Shown here: in pieces, positions 52,263-61,906 of the stretch
Position numbering within the stretch: the stretch's first letter is position 1
How the letters are laid out: each line of letters opens with the position of its first letter
Notes under the pieces: generated by a model
Told to the model about the DNA's origin: nothing
Database searches by the model: none
What the model saw: the letters and a program-made list of their open reading frames with translations, nothing else
NCBI RefSeq assembly: GCF_964259225.1
Contig: NZ_CAXVKN010000002.1
Length of the DNA stretch: 64,000 nt
From: Catenibacterium mitsuoka_A
GTDB taxonomy: Bacteria; Bacillota_I; Bacilli_A; Erysipelotrichales; Coprobacillaceae
Reading direction: 5' to 3' (one strand)
Position numbers and translations under genes: made by a program

Positions 52263-53486
52263 ATGGAAAAGAAAACATTTAAGAAAGTTGTATTAGCTTA
52301 TAGTGGAGGATTAGATACTTCAATTATTATTTCTTGGTTAAAGGAAAATTATGGCTGTGAAGTTATTGCAGTTGCTGCTGATGTGGGACAGGGTGCTGGA
52401 GAACTTGATGGTCTTGATGAAAAGGCTGCAAAGACAGGTGCTTCTAAATATATTTGTGTAGATTGTAAACCTGAATTCGTTAAGGATTTCTGTTTTGAAG
52501 CAGTTAAAGCCAATGCATTATATGAAGGTAAATATATGTTAGGTACTTCTCTTGCAAGACCAATTATTGCGAAGAAGTTAGTAGATATCGCTTTAGAAGA
52601 AGGTGCAGATGCAATCTGTCATGGATGTACTGGTAAAGGTAATGACCAGGTAAGATTTGAATTAGCTATTAAAGCATTCGCACCAGATATGCCTATTATC
52701 GCTCCTTGGAGAGAATGGGATATTAAATCAAGAGAAGAAGAAATCGAATATGCTGAAGCAAGAAAGATTCCTCTAAAGATTAATAGAGAAACAAACTACT
52801 CTAAAGATAAAAACTTATGGCATTTATCTCATGAAGGTTTAGATCTTGAAGATCCAGCTAATGAACCTAAGTATGATGAAATCCTAGAAATGGGTGTTTC
52901 ACCAGAAAAGGCACCAGATGTTCCAACATATATCACTTTAACTTTTGAAAAGGGTAAAGCTGTCGCATTAAATGGTGAAAAGCTTGAACCAGTAGAAATG
53001 TTAGCTAAGTTAAATGAAATCGGTGGTGCGAACGGTGTTGGTATCGCAGATATGGTTGAAAACAGACTTGTTGGTATGAAATCAAGAGGTGTATATGAAA
53101 CACCAGGTGGAACTATTTTATATGCAGCACATCAGAACCTAGAAGAAATTACTGTAGATAAAGAAACACAGCACTTCAAACAGCAGGTAAGCTTAAAGCT
53201 TGCTGATAATATCTATAACGGTCAGTGGTATACACCTCTTACTGAAGCATTACTTGCATTCGTAGATAAGACTCAGGAAAACGTAAATGGTGATGTTAAA
53301 CTTAAATTATATAAGGGTAATATCGTAGGTGCTGGTGTTACATCTCCAGATACATTACATGATTTACAGACAGCATCATTTGATGAAGATGATGATTATG
53401 ATCAGTATGATGCTAAAGGATTCATTACATTATATGGTTTACCAATCAAGGTAAAAGCTAAGTTAGATCAGAAGAAAAAGAAATAG
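52263..53486 (+). CDS. argG: Argininosuccinate synthase
   Basis: 407 residues. ATP-binding [46 protein letters not shown], and [15 protein letters not shown] are diagnostic. Joins citrulline and aspartate with ATP. First gene of argGHCJB. AAAGGAG lies nine bases before the ATG. C-terminal lysine tail. Confidence 0.98.
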   Translation: MEKKTFKKVVLAYSGGLDTSIIISWLKENYGCEVIAVAADVGQGAGELDGLDEKAAKTGASKYICVDCKPEFVKDFCFEAVKANALYEGKYMLGTSLARPIIAKKLVDIALEEGADAICHGCTGKGNDQVRFELAIKAFAPDMPIIAPWREWDIKSREEEIEYAEARKIPLKINRETNYSKDKNLWHLSHEGLDLEDPANEPKYDEILEMGVSPEKAPDVPTYITLTFEKGKAVALNGEKLEPVEMLAKLNEIGGANGVGIADMVENRLVGMKSRGVYETPGGTILYAAHQNLEEITVDKETQHFKQQVSLKLADNIYNGQWYTPLTEALLAFVDKTQENVNGDVKLKLYKGNIVGAGVTSPDTLHDLQTASFDEDDDYDQYDAKGFITLYGLPIKVKAKLDQKKKK

Positions 53487-53497
53487 GAGTTTAAGAT

Positions 53498-54880
53498 ATG
53501 GTATTGTGGAAAGGTAGATTTTCTAAAGAGTTAAATCATGAAGTGAATGCATTCAATTCATCTCTTTCATTCGATCATCGTATGTATAAGCAAGATATCA
53601 GAGGATCTCTTGCTCATGCAAAGATGTTATGTAAACAGAGTATTATTGAAGAGAAAGATTATGAAGAGATTGTAGAAGGTTTAAATGCAATTTTAAAAGA
53701 GATTGAAGAGGGTACACTCCTCTTTGATCCTGAAGCTGAAGATATTCATATGTTTGTGGAAAGTGAACTCACAAAACGTTATCCAGTGGCTGGTAAAAAA
53801 CTACATACAGGACGTTCTAGAAACGATCAGGTTGCATTAGATCTTCGTTTATATGCACATGATGAAATTCTAGAAATCAAGAAGATGTTAGTGAATCTGA
53901 TTCATACATTAACAGATTTAGCTGAACATAACCTTGATACAATCATGCCAGGATACACACACTTACAAAGAGCACAGCCTATTACTTTTGCCCATCATTT
54001 AATGGCTTATGCATCAATGTTTTTAAGAGATATTGATCGTTTAGAAGATGTTGATAAGAGACTTTATGTATCGCCTCTAGGAAGTGGTGCACTTGCAACA
54101 ACAACTTATCCATTAGATAGACCATTTGTGGCAGAAGAATTAGGTATGTATGATATTATGTATAACTCTTTGGACGGTGTGAGTGATCGTGATTATGCGA
54201 TTGAGTTATCAAGTGCCTTAGCCACAATCATGATGCATTTATCAAGATTCTCAGAAGAAGTGATTCTATGGTGTTCATGGGAATTCAAATTCATTGATCT
54301 TGATGATGCGTATGCAACAGGTTCTTCTATTATGCCTCAGAAGAAGAATCCAGATATTGCAGAATTAGTAAGAGGTAAGAGTGCAAGAGTCATTGGTGAT
54401 GTGAATACATTACTTACAATGATGAAGGGACTCCCTCTTGCTTACAATAAAGACATGCAGGAAGATAAAGAAGCTTTATTTGATGCAATTGATGAAGTTA
54501 AGCTTTGTCTTCCAGTCTTTACAGATATGATGGCAACTATTACTGTTCATAAAGATAAGATGAGAGATGCTGCTGCAAGAGGATTTATTAATGCGACAGA
54601 TTGTGCAGATTATTTGACTAAGAAAGGTATGCCATTTAGAGATGCTTATAAGATTACTGGGGAACTTGTAAGATATTGTATTGAACATGGAGAAACATTA
54701 GAAACACTTCCTCTAGATGTTTATACAGGTTATACAGATATGTTTGGTGAAGATGTTTATCAGGCTATTTCATTAGAAACATGTCTTAACAACAGAGCAG
54801 TTGTTGGTGGACCTTCTCCTAAAATTGAGATGGAGAATATTCATAGAATCAATCAGAAAGTGAGTGGATATTGTGATTAA
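53498..54880 (+). CDS. argH: Argininosuccinate lyase
   Basis: 460 residues. Fumarase/lyase superfamily signature GSSIMPQKKNPD (about 275); HTGRSRNDQVALDLRLY and PGYTHLQRAQP as other active-site loops. Cleaves argininosuccinate to arginine and fumarate. Starts 11 bases after argG; its end overlaps argC. Confidence 0.98.
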   Translation: MVLWKGRFSKELNHEVNAFNSSLSFDHRMYKQDIRGSLAHAKMLCKQSIIEEKDYEEIVEGLNAILKEIEEGTLLFDPEAEDIHMFVESELTKRYPVAGKKLHTGRSRNDQVALDLRLYAHDEILEIKKMLVNLIHTLTDLAEHNLDTIMPGYTHLQRAQPITFAHHLMAYASMFLRDIDRLEDVDKRLYVSPLGSGALATTTYPLDRPFVAEELGMYDIMYNSLDGVSDRDYAIELSSALATIMMHLSRFSEEVILWCSWEFKFIDLDDAYATGSSIMPQKKNPDIAELVRGKSARVIGDVNTLLTMMKGLPLAYNKDMQEDKEALFDAIDEVKLCLPVFTDMMATITVHKDKMRDAAARGFINATDCADYLTKKGMPFRDAYKITGELVRYCIEHGETLETLPLDVYTGYTDMFGEDVYQAISLETCLNNRAVVGGPSPKIEMENIHRINQKVSGYCD

Positions 54881-55901
54881 AGCAGGTATTATTGGTGCAA
54901 GTGGTTATGCAGGATGTGAACTATTAAGAATCTTATTAATGCATCCTGAAGCAGAAGTAACGGCTATTTCTTCACATAGCTATACTGGTAAGAAGATTTA
55001 TGATCTTTATCCTAACTTCTATCAGGTATGTGATTTAGAGTTTATTGAAGATACAGAAGTCATTGAGAAAGCAGATATTATTTTTGCATCTCTTCCTCAT
55101 GGCTTATCTGAAAAGTATGCCAAGACATGTGTAGAAAAGGGTAAGAAGTTTATTGATTTAGGGGCTGATTTCAGACTTGATAAAGAAGAAGATTATCAGA
55201 AATGGTATGGTTTAGATTATAACTTACCAGAACTTCATAAGAATCAGGTATATGGTTTACCTGAAGTCAATAGAGATAAGATCAAGGATGCTACTATTAT
55301 TGGAAATCCTGGTTGTTATCCTACAACTATTACTTTAGGTCTTTATCCATTATTAAAGAATAAGCTCAATGTATCACAGAAGATCATTATTGATTCAGCA
55401 TCAGGTACAACAGGTGCGGGTAAGAACTTAAGTGATGGTATGCATTTTCCAAGATGTAATGAATCGTTCCATCCTTATAAAGTAGGTGTACATAGACATA
55501 CACCAGAAATTGAACAGGAATTAAGTAAGATGAATGAAAAAGATGTACATATCACATTTGTCCCTCATTTACTTCCTGTAGACCGTGGTATTGTTTCTAC
55601 TATTTATGTTCCTGTAGATAAGTCTTTAGAAGAAATCTATGAAACATATGTAGAAGCATATAAGGATGAACAGTTTGTGAGAGTATTACCTCTTGGACAG
55701 GTCGCAGACTTAAAGTTTGTGAAAGCATCTAACTATTGTGATATTTCATTACATATGGATGAACGTGATCATACATTAATTGTAGTGTCTACAATTGATA
55801 ATATGGTGAAAGGTTCTGCTGGTCAGGCAGTACAGAATATGAATATTATGTATGGACTCGATGAGAATACAGGTTTAAATCTTGTCGCTCCATCATTCTA
55901 A
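54873..55901 (+). CDS. argC: N-acetyl-gamma-glutamyl-phosphate reductase
   Basis: About 342 residues. I favour GTG at 54873, eight bases inside argH, giving IKAGIIGASGYAGCELLRI, the normal N-terminus; GTG at 54864 would add three residues. Catalytic Cys in GNPGCYPTT, NADP site GASGYAG, and His in VGVHRHTPEIEQE. Reduces N-acetylglutamyl phosphate in arginine synthesis. Confidence 0.96.
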   Translation: MIKAGIIGASGYAGCELLRILLMHPEAEVTAISSHSYTGKKIYDLYPNFYQVCDLEFIEDTEVIEKADIIFASLPHGLSEKYAKTCVEKGKKFIDLGADFRLDKEEDYQKWYGLDYNLPELHKNQVYGLPEVNRDKIKDATIIGNPGCYPTTITLGLYPLLKNKLNVSQKIIIDSASGTTGAGKNLSDGMHFPRCNESFHPYKVGVHRHTPEIEQELSKMNEKDVHITFVPHLLPVDRGIVSTIYVPVDKSLEEIYETYVEAYKDEQFVRVLPLGQVADLKFVKASNYCDISLHMDERDHTLIVVSTIDNMVKGSAGQAVQNMNIMYGLDENTGLNLVAPSF

Positions 55902-55911
55902 GGAGGATGTT

Positions 55912-57126
55912 ATGAAAGATATACTTGGTGGTGTATGTGCACCAATTGGATTTAGCGCAAATGGTATTCATGCAGGAATGAGAAAGAATAAATCTAAGAA
56001 GGATTTATCTCTTATTGTGAGTGAAGAGTTATGTACAGCAGCTGCAACATATACACAAAATAAAGTAAAAGGTGCTCCTTTGACAGTTACAAAGCAGCAT
56101 TTAAAGAATGGTCGTGCAAGAGCTATTATCTGTAACTCAGGTAATGCGAATACATGTAATTCAAATGGTATTGAGCTTGCGAATGAAGTATGTGCTTTAA
56201 CTGCAAAGGAATTAGGTTTAAAGGAAGATGATATTATTGTCGCTTCTACTGGTGTTATTGGTCAGCCTATGTCTATTGATCCTTTTAAAGATCATATGAA
56301 AGAACTTGTAAAAGGGTTAAATGTAGATGGGTCTCATGATGCATGTTATGGAATCATGACAACTGATACACAGCCTAAAGAATATGCAGTAGAATTTAAA
56401 CTAGGTAATACAAAATGTCATATTGGGGCTATCGCAAAGGGTTCTGGTATGATTCATCCAAATATGGCAACAATGCTTGCTTTTGTAACAAGTGATGTCG
56501 CTATTTCTAAAGAATGTCTAGAAGCAATGGTACATGAAGTTGTAGATGATACATTTAATATGGTCAGTGTTGATGGAGATACATCTACTAATGATATGTT
56601 ATGTGTATTATCAAATGGTATGGCACAGAATAATAAGATTGTCTTAAAGGATCAGTCTTATAATATTATGAAAGATGCGTTATATCATATTTGTGAACAA
56701 TTATCTCGTGGTATTGCGAAAGATGGTGAAGGAGCAACTAAGCTTCTTACATGTAATGTCAAGAATGCGAAGACACTACAGGATGCCAAGATCGTCGCAA
56801 AGAGTGTCATCACTTCTACTTTATTTAAAGCAGCGATGTTTGGTAGAGATGCGAATTGGGGTCGTATCTTATGTGCTATTGGTTATTCTGATGCTGATTT
56901 AGACATCAATAAAGTATCCGTGACATTGGCTTCATCTGCAGGAGATATTCATGTTTGTGAGAAGGGCATGGGTGTGATCTTTGATGAAGACAAAGCATTA
57001 AAGGTCTTATCTGAAGATGAGATTGATATTAATATTGATTTAAATGATGGAATATGGGATGCAACAGCATGGGGTTGCGATCTAACATATGATTATGTAA
57101 AGATTAATGGGGAATATAGAACATAA
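55912..57126 (+). CDS. argJ: Bifunctional ornithine acetyltransferase/N-acetylglutamate synthase
   Basis: 404 residues, start after AAGGAGG. Self-cleavage site in GMIHPNMATMLAFVTSD (Thr in ATML becomes the nucleophile). Other marks: NSGNANTC, VASTGVIGQPM, NWGRILCAIGYSD. Recycles the acetyl group, making the pathway cyclic; no argA is needed. Overlaps argB by TAATG. Confidence 0.97.
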   Translation: MKDILGGVCAPIGFSANGIHAGMRKNKSKKDLSLIVSEELCTAAATYTQNKVKGAPLTVTKQHLKNGRARAIICNSGNANTCNSNGIELANEVCALTAKELGLKEDDIIVASTGVIGQPMSIDPFKDHMKELVKGLNVDGSHDACYGIMTTDTQPKEYAVEFKLGNTKCHIGAIAKGSGMIHPNMATMLAFVTSDVAISKECLEAMVHEVVDDTFNMVSVDGDTSTNDMLCVLSNGMAQNNKIVLKDQSYNIMKDALYHICEQLSRGIAKDGEGATKLLTCNVKNAKTLQDAKIVAKSVITSTLFKAAMFGRDANWGRILCAIGYSDADLDINKVSVTLASSAGDIHVCEKGMGVIFDEDKALKVLSEDEIDINIDLNDGIWDATAWGCDLTYDYVKINGEYRT

Positions 57127-57980
57127 TGGAAGAAAGAGAAATATATCGAGCAAAAATCTTATCTGAAGCTGTTCCTTATTTACAGGAATACAATGGTAAG
57201 ACAGTAGTAGTAAAATATGGTGGAAATGCGATGATCAATGAAAAATTGATGAACAATGTCATTTCTGATATATGTCTAATGACTTTAGTTGGTATTAATG
57301 TCGTATTGGTTCATGGTGGGGGCCCTGAAATCAATAAGGCATTAAAACGTTCTGGTATAGAATCAAAGTTTATTGATGGGTTACGTTATACTGATGAAGA
57401 AACAATTGATATTGTACAAGAAGTATTAGCCGGTAAAGTCAATAAAAATCTTGTAAAGCTAATAATGAATGGGGGAGGCCGTGCAGTAGGTCTTTGTGGT
57501 ATTGATAATAAGTTATTAGAGGCGAAGAAGATTAAAGACGAATTAGGTTATGTAGGCACTGTTACACAGGTAAACAATGAAATCATTAAGGATGCAATCA
57601 AGAGTGGTTATATTCCAGTTATTGCGTCTATCGCGATGGATGATGAAGGTAATAGTTATAATGTGAATGCAGATTATGCAGCAGCAGCTATTGCGGATAG
57701 TCTAGAAGCAGAAAACTTGATTGTAGTTAGTGATATTCCTGGTTTATTAAGAGATCTTCATGATGAAAAGACATTAATTCCAGAGGTATCTATCCAGGAT
57801 GTAGAAAACTTAAAAGCAGAAGGTATTATTGCAGGAGGTATGATTCCTAAAGTGGATTGTATTACTCATGCATTAAAAGGCAATATGTCAAAAGCAGTCA
57901 TTATTGATGGTCGTATTCCACATTCTATTCTTATTGAAATATTATCTAAGGATGGTAGTGGTACACTATTCACAAGATAA
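57126..57980 (+). CDS. argB: Acetylglutamate kinase
   Basis: 284 residues. Phosphate-binding VVKYGGNAM and HGGGPEINKAL; DGLRYTDEET; NVNADYAAAAIA; IVVSDIPGLL. Phosphorylates N-acetylglutamate. Lacks an N-terminal arginine-binding helix extension, so it may not be the feedback-inhibited type. argD and argF are not in the window. Confidence 0.97.
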   Translation: MEEREIYRAKILSEAVPYLQEYNGKTVVVKYGGNAMINEKLMNNVISDICLMTLVGINVVLVHGGGPEINKALKRSGIESKFIDGLRYTDEETIDIVQEVLAGKVNKNLVKLIMNGGGRAVGLCGIDNKLLEAKKIKDELGYVGTVTQVNNEIIKDAIKSGYIPVIASIAMDDEGNSYNVNADYAAAAIADSLEAENLIVVSDIPGLLRDLHDEKTLIPEVSIQDVENLKAEGIIAGGMIPKVDCITHALKGNMSKAVIIDGRIPHSILIEILSKDGSGTLFTR

Positions 57981-58008
57981 CAGAGTTACATCTGTTATCT
58001 TTTTTTTA
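57975..58008 (+). terminator. Terminator of the arg operon
   Basis: AGATAACAG and CTGTTATCT with an AGTTACAT loop overlap the argB stop, followed by a long T-run. Confidence 0.9.
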
Positions 58009-58051
58009 CCTCTAAAATAGTATATTATTAAAGATAAGGAAGGGTGAAACG

Positions 58052-59017
58052 ATGAAAAGATTATTATGCTTATTATTATGTAGTATATTGTTTGTAGCAT
58101 GTGGTACTACAAAAGAGACAAAAAAGAAAGATACTGCAGTAGTAGAGAAACAAAAGAAAAAGAAAGAGGAAGCTAAGAAATTAGAAGAACAAAGGAAAAA
58201 GGAAGAAGAAGCTAAGAAACTAGAGGAACAGAAAAAATTAGAAGAAGCAAAAAAACTAGAAGAACAGAAGAAGTTAGAAGAACAGAAAAAACTAGAGGAA
58301 CAGAAGAAAGCCGAAGAACAGAAAAAAGCTGAGGAAGCTAAAAGACAGGAAGAAGTAAAAAGACAACAGGCACCTGTTGCGATAAATAATAATGTGGTAG
58401 CTATTGATGCAGGACATCAGGCGAGAGGTAATTCACAATTGGAACCTATTGGCCCTGGTGCTTCAACACAAAAGGCTAAGGTCGCAGGAGGGGCAACAGG
58501 TACTGCCACACGTATTCCTGAATACCAGACAACTCTTAACGTGAGTTTGAAACTAAGAGATGTATTACAGTCTAGAGGGTATAAGGTTGTTATGATCCGT
58601 ACAACGAATGATGTAAATATTTCTAATAGAGAAAGAGCTGAAATGGCTAATAATGCAGGTGCTGGTGCTTTTATTAGATTACATTGTGATGGTATTGGTA
58701 ATAGTGGTGTCACTGGTGCAAGTGTACAGGAACCAGCTAATGGAAATCCTTATATGAGTGCAGGTAATGTATCTGCTTCACAATCTTTAGGAAGAACAGT
58801 ACTTAATCACTATTGCAGTACTACAGGTATTAGAAATAGAGGAATGGCTGCACGTAATGACTTAAGTGGAATCAACTGGTGTAAGACACCTGTCTGCTTA
58901 CTTGAGATGGGATTTATTTCTAATGGTGATGAAGATAGAAAGTTAAACAACAGTGATTTCCAGCAGAAAATTGCGGAAGGTATTGCGAATGGTATTGACG
59001 CTTATTTTGGTCGATAA
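58052..59017 (+). CDS. N-acetylmuramoyl-L-alanine amidase lipoprotein with KKLEEQ repeats
   Basis: 321 residues. Lipoprotein signal with lipobox VACG (about residue 17). Residues 25-105 are a Lys/Glu/Gln helix built of six-residue repeats (KKLEEQ, KKAEEQ), encoded by near-identical 18-bp DNA repeats, probably a rigid coil that spans the wall. Residues 115-321 form an Amidase_3 domain: zinc ligands AIDAGHQ, EYQTTLN, RLHCDG and catalytic Glu in LLEMGFISN. Cleaves peptide stems from glycan chains, in cell separation or turnover. Confidence 0.92.
   Translation: MKRLLCLLLCSILFVACGTTKETKKKDTAVVEKQKKKKEEAKKLEEQRKKEEEAKKLEEQKKLEEAKKLEEQKKLEEQKKLEEQKKAEEQKKAEEAKRQEEVKRQQAPVAINNNVVAIDAGHQARGNSQLEPIGPGASTQKAKVAGGATGTATRIPEYQTTLNVSLKLRDVLQSRGYKVVMIRTTNDVNISNRERAEMANNAGAGAFIRLHCDGIGNSGVTGASVQEPANGNPYMSAGNVSASQSLGRTVLNHYCSTTGIRNRGMAARNDLSGINWCKTPVCLLEMGFISNGDEDRKLNNSDFQQKIAEGIANGIDAYFGR
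58165..58360 (+). repeat. Tandem 18-bp coding repeats (KKLEEQ units)
   Basis: About ten degenerate copies of an 18-base unit (such as AAATTAGAAGAACAGAAG) encode the coiled linker of the amidase. Copies near 58190-58330 are close to identical, so the array can change length by slippage. Confidence 0.8.
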
Positions 59018-59060
59018 TAATTGCATTTATGCCGAGTAACTGTTTATAATGTTTTTTGGT

Positions 59061-59086
59061 AAGGTTATCCTTAAAGGATAACCTTG
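59061..59086 (+). terminator. Palindromic hairpin after the amidase
   Basis: AAGGTTATCCTT-A-AAGGATAACCTT forms an 11- to 12-base stem followed by GAATTTT; probably an intrinsic terminator. Confidence 0.6.
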
Positions 59087-59135
59087 AATTTTAGAGTATA
59101 TTCCTATTTGTTTAGTAGGGACAAGAGGTGAAATA

Positions 59136-59975
59136 ATGGATAACATAAAAGCGATAGAACGTAGTATTATTACAAACTTTAGAAAACCTTTATGGCGTAG
59201 ATTTATTAAGGGAATTCAGGATTATGAATTAATTGAACCTGGTGATAAGATTGCGGTATGTATTTCAGGTGGAAAAGATTCAATGCTTCTTGCGAAGCTA
59301 TTACAGGAATTACAGAGACATGGTAAGTTTCATTTTGATTTAGAGTTCATTTGTATGGATCCAGGTTATAATCCTGCCAATAGAAAACTGATTGAAGAGA
59401 ATGCGGAAAAGCTAGGTATTCCTATTCAGTTCTATGAATCAGATATATTCAATGTCGTACATGGAATAGAAAAGAACCCTTGTTATTTATGTGCAAGGAT
59501 GCGTAGAGGGTTCTTATATAATAGAGCACAGGAATTAGGATGTAATAAGATTGCGTTAGGACATCATTATTCTGATGTCATAGAAACAATATTAATGGGT
59601 ATGATGTATGGGGCTCAGATCCAGACTATGATGCCTAAACTTCATAGTAAGAACTTTAAAGGTATGGAATTAATCCGTCCTATGTATTTGATTCATGAAG
59701 AAGATATTATTGCCTGGGCTGAGAAGTTTAATTTAAAGTTCTTACAGTGTGCATGTCGTTTTACAGAAGAGTCTGAAGCACGTGGAGAAATTGAACATAC
59801 ATCTAAACGTGCAGAAACTAAGATGTTGATTAAGAAACTAAGAGAAATCAATCCTAAAGTGGAACAGAATATCTTTAAGAGTGTAGAGAATGTAAATCTT
59901 AAAACAATTATTGCCTATACTGACTGGGATGAATCAAAGAAGAGTTTCTTAGATTTCTATAAGGAGCAGGACTAA
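59136..59975 (+). CDS. TtcA-family tRNA-thiolation ATPase
   Basis: 279 residues. PP-loop ISGGKDSML (about 45-53); PCYLCARMRRGFLYNRAQ provides the C-x2-C pair of the Fe-S site, and LQCACRFTEE a later Cys. This is the TtcA/TilS-like tRNA 2-thiolation family; the target nucleoside (2-thiocytidine-32 in TtcA) is not proven for this short Firmicutes form. It overlaps the TcdA gene start (TAATGG), so two tRNA-modification genes are co-translated. Confidence 0.85.
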   Translation: MDNIKAIERSIITNFRKPLWRRFIKGIQDYELIEPGDKIAVCISGGKDSMLLAKLLQELQRHGKFHFDLEFICMDPGYNPANRKLIEENAEKLGIPIQFYESDIFNVVHGIEKNPCYLCARMRRGFLYNRAQELGCNKIALGHHYSDVIETILMGMMYGAQIQTMMPKLHSKNFKGMELIRPMYLIHEEDIIAWAEKFNLKFLQCACRFTEESEARGEIEHTSKRAETKMLIKKLREINPKVEQNIFKSVENVNLKTIIAYTDWDESKKSFLDFYKEQD

Positions 59976-60658
59976 TGGATGATCAGTTTACAAGATTAAG
60001 ATGGGTAGCAGGTAATGAGTCTATTGATATCATGAAGACTAAACATGTTGCAGTGTTTGGCTGTGGTGGTGTTGGAGGCTATGTCATTGAAGGACTTGTT
60101 CGTTCTGGTATAGGGACAATTGATGTATTTGATCATGATACAGTGGATATCACAAATCTCAATAGACAGATCATTGCCTTACATTCTACAGTAGGTAAGA
60201 AAAAAGTAGATATCATTAAAGAACGTATGTTAGATATTAATCCAAATTTAAATATAAATACGTTTGATACATTTTATTTACCAGAGAATGCTGATACAAT
60301 AGATTTATCTCAATATGATTATGTAATTGATGCAATTGATACAGTAACTGCAAAGATAGAATTGATTAAGAGATGTACAGAATTGAATGTACCTATTATT
60401 TCTTCTATGGGTACAGGAAATAAGCTTGATCCTTCTCACTTACAGATTACTGATATATATAAGACGAAGATTGATCCTCTTGCGAAAGTAATGAGAAGAG
60501 AATTAAAAGCAAGAAGAATTAAGAAGTGTTTAGTTGCTTATTCAGATGAGATTCCTGCAAAGACAGGACAGAGAACACCAGGTAGTAGTGTATTTGTGCC
60601 AGCGAGTGCAGGATTAATGATTGCAGGATATGTGTTTCAATCATTGATAGGAGGATAG
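59975..60658 (+). CDS. tcdA: tRNA threonylcarbamoyladenosine dehydratase (TcdA/CsdL)
   Basis: 227 residues. FGCGGVGGYVIEGLVRSGIG is the ThiF-type nucleotide site (FGCGGVGG), with DHDTVDITNLNRQ, VIDAIDTVTAK and SMGTGNKLDPS; it lacks the E1 catalytic Cys region of ThiF/MoeB. Converts t6A to cyclic t6A in tRNAs that read ANN codons. Pairs with the TtcA-like gene by one-base overlap. Confidence 0.92.
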   Translation: MDDQFTRLRWVAGNESIDIMKTKHVAVFGCGGVGGYVIEGLVRSGIGTIDVFDHDTVDITNLNRQIIALHSTVGKKKVDIIKERMLDINPNLNINTFDTFYLPENADTIDLSQYDYVIDAIDTVTAKIELIKRCTELNVPIISSMGTGNKLDPSHLQITDIYKTKIDPLAKVMRRELKARRIKKCLVAYSDEIPAKTGQRTPGSSVFVPASAGLMIAGYVFQSLIGG

Positions 60659-60662
60659 TAGT

Positions 60663-61211
60663 ATGGCTAAAGTTGCAGTTTTAATGGCAGATGGTTTTGA
60701 AGAAGTAGAAGCCTTAGGTGTAGTAGATATCTTAAGACGTGCAGAAGTGGATGTAGACACTGTTTCTATTAAAGAGGAGCAGGTTGTCATTTCTTCTAGA
60801 AACATTCCTGTACGTGCCGATAAGACACTTACAGACATGGATTATTATGATATGATTGTGATTCCTGGAGGAGCAGGTGCATGGACCTTAAGAGATGATG
60901 ATCGTATTATTTCACTCATTAAGAAATATGATCATGAAGAAAGATATATTGCCGCTATATGTGCAGGACCTATGGCTTTAGGTAAAGCAGATGTAATCAC
61001 TAATAAGAAAGTCACTTCTTATCCAGGAGAAGAAATTGAAAGCTATTTAAAAGCAGGTAAATATGTTGAAGAAGAAGTGGTTGTAGATGGTCATATTATT
61101 ACAAGTAGAGGACCAGCCACAGCATTTGCATTTGCCTATAAGCTTTTAGATGTATTAGGTATTGATTCATCAAGTCTTAAACATGGAATGTTATATGACT
61201 TATACAGATAG
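60663..61211 (+). CDS. DJ-1/PfpI family protein
   Basis: 182 residues. VLMADGFEEVEALGVVDILRRA, YDMIVIPGGAGAW, and the nucleophile elbow AAICAGPMAL with TSYPGEE and SRGPATAFAFAY are typical of DJ-1/YajL. Possible deglycase, chaperone or redox-protection activity. Follows tcdA by four bases, AGGAGG inside tcdA. Confidence 0.93.
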   Translation: MAKVAVLMADGFEEVEALGVVDILRRAEVDVDTVSIKEEQVVISSRNIPVRADKTLTDMDYYDMIVIPGGAGAWTLRDDDRIISLIKKYDHEERYIAAICAGPMALGKADVITNKKVTSYPGEEIESYLKAGKYVEEEVVVDGHIITSRGPATAFAFAYKLLDVLGIDSSSLKHGMLYDLYR

Positions 61212-61230
61212 CCTTTGGGCTATCTTTTTT
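61207..61230 (+). terminator. Terminator after the DJ-1 gene
   Basis: GATAGCC-TTTG-GGCTATC followed by six T. Confidence 0.88.
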
Positions 61231-61241
61231 TATTTAGGTAT

Positions 61242-61265
61242 AAAAAAAACGATCCCGAAGGATCG
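61242..61265 (-). terminator. Terminator of tRNA-Glu
   Basis: Minus-strand CGATCC-TTCG-GGATCG followed by eight T. Confidence 0.88.
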
Positions 61266-61277
61266 TAGTATTTAATA

Positions 61278-61353
61278 TGGTGACCGGTACGGGATTCGAA
61301 CCCGTGAATGCATGCGTGAAAGGCATGTGAGTTAACCGTTTCTCCAACCGGCC
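61278..61353 (-). tRNA. tRNA-Glu (UUC)
   Basis: 76 bases including encoded CCA. Acceptor GGCCGGT pairs with ACCGGTC (one G-U). Anticodon loop CTTTCAC gives anticodon TTC; T-arm GGGTTCGAATCCC is intact. Confidence 0.97.
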
Positions 61354-61401
61354 AGCGGAATTGAGTATATCATAGGAGAAACGAATACGTCAATAGTTAT
61401 T

Positions 61402-61800
61402 TTAATATTTTGATAATGAAAATGCTGAAATTTTTTTGTCTTTAAAAGTAAACTTAATTTGTATATTCTTCTCTTTATATTTATAGGTTATTGTACCTTT
61501 TCCGTTATTGTAATGGTTAGAAGTAGGAGAAGAATAAGTATGCTTTACTGTAGAATAATCAGTCCCAACAGTAATATTATTCTTAAGTTTATACTTCTTA
61601 GTAAAGAGAGTGATTGTTTGGATTTTTCCATCCTTTTCTGAATATTGAATATTAGAATCAAATAAAGCATCTGACATCTTTGATGCACTCACACCAGGAT
61701 AAACCTCTTTATTCTTATAAATGACTGTATAGTCCTTTATATCAGTTTGAGCACTACATGCACATAATAAGAGACATAGTAATAATAGTATCTTTTTCAT
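61402..61800 (-). CDS. Small lipoprotein of unknown function
   Basis: 132 residues. Signal peptide KKILLLLCLLLCACSAQ with lipobox CAC. The mature part is a beta-rich domain (ITVGTDYSTVKHTY, GTITYKYKEKNIQIKFTFKDKKI) with spacing like the BLIP/SmpA-OmlA-type fold, in which repeated IGxxxxxVxxxYG loops occur. Function unknown. Shares a signal-peptide style with the lipoprotein at 51414. Confidence 0.75.
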   Translation of the reverse strand: MKKILLLLCLLLCACSAQTDIKDYTVIYKNKEVYPGVSASKMSDALFDSNIQYSEKDGKIQTITLFTKKYKLKNNITVGTDYSTVKHTYSSPTSNHYNNGKGTITYKYKEKNIQIKFTFKDKKISAFSLSKY

Positions 61801-61906
61801 ATGTATACCTCCTTGTCTTTATATTAGAACTTTAATAAGAAATTGCAAGAGAAGTTTGACAGGGAGTAACTACCGTCTAGTACAGTAAGTGTAGGAGGTA
61901 TTCGTT

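Noticed and set aside
58165..58360. Possible CRISPR or tandem-repeat array
   Set aside because: The repeats are in-frame coding units of the amidase linker with no spacers. No CRISPR array is seen anywhere in the window.
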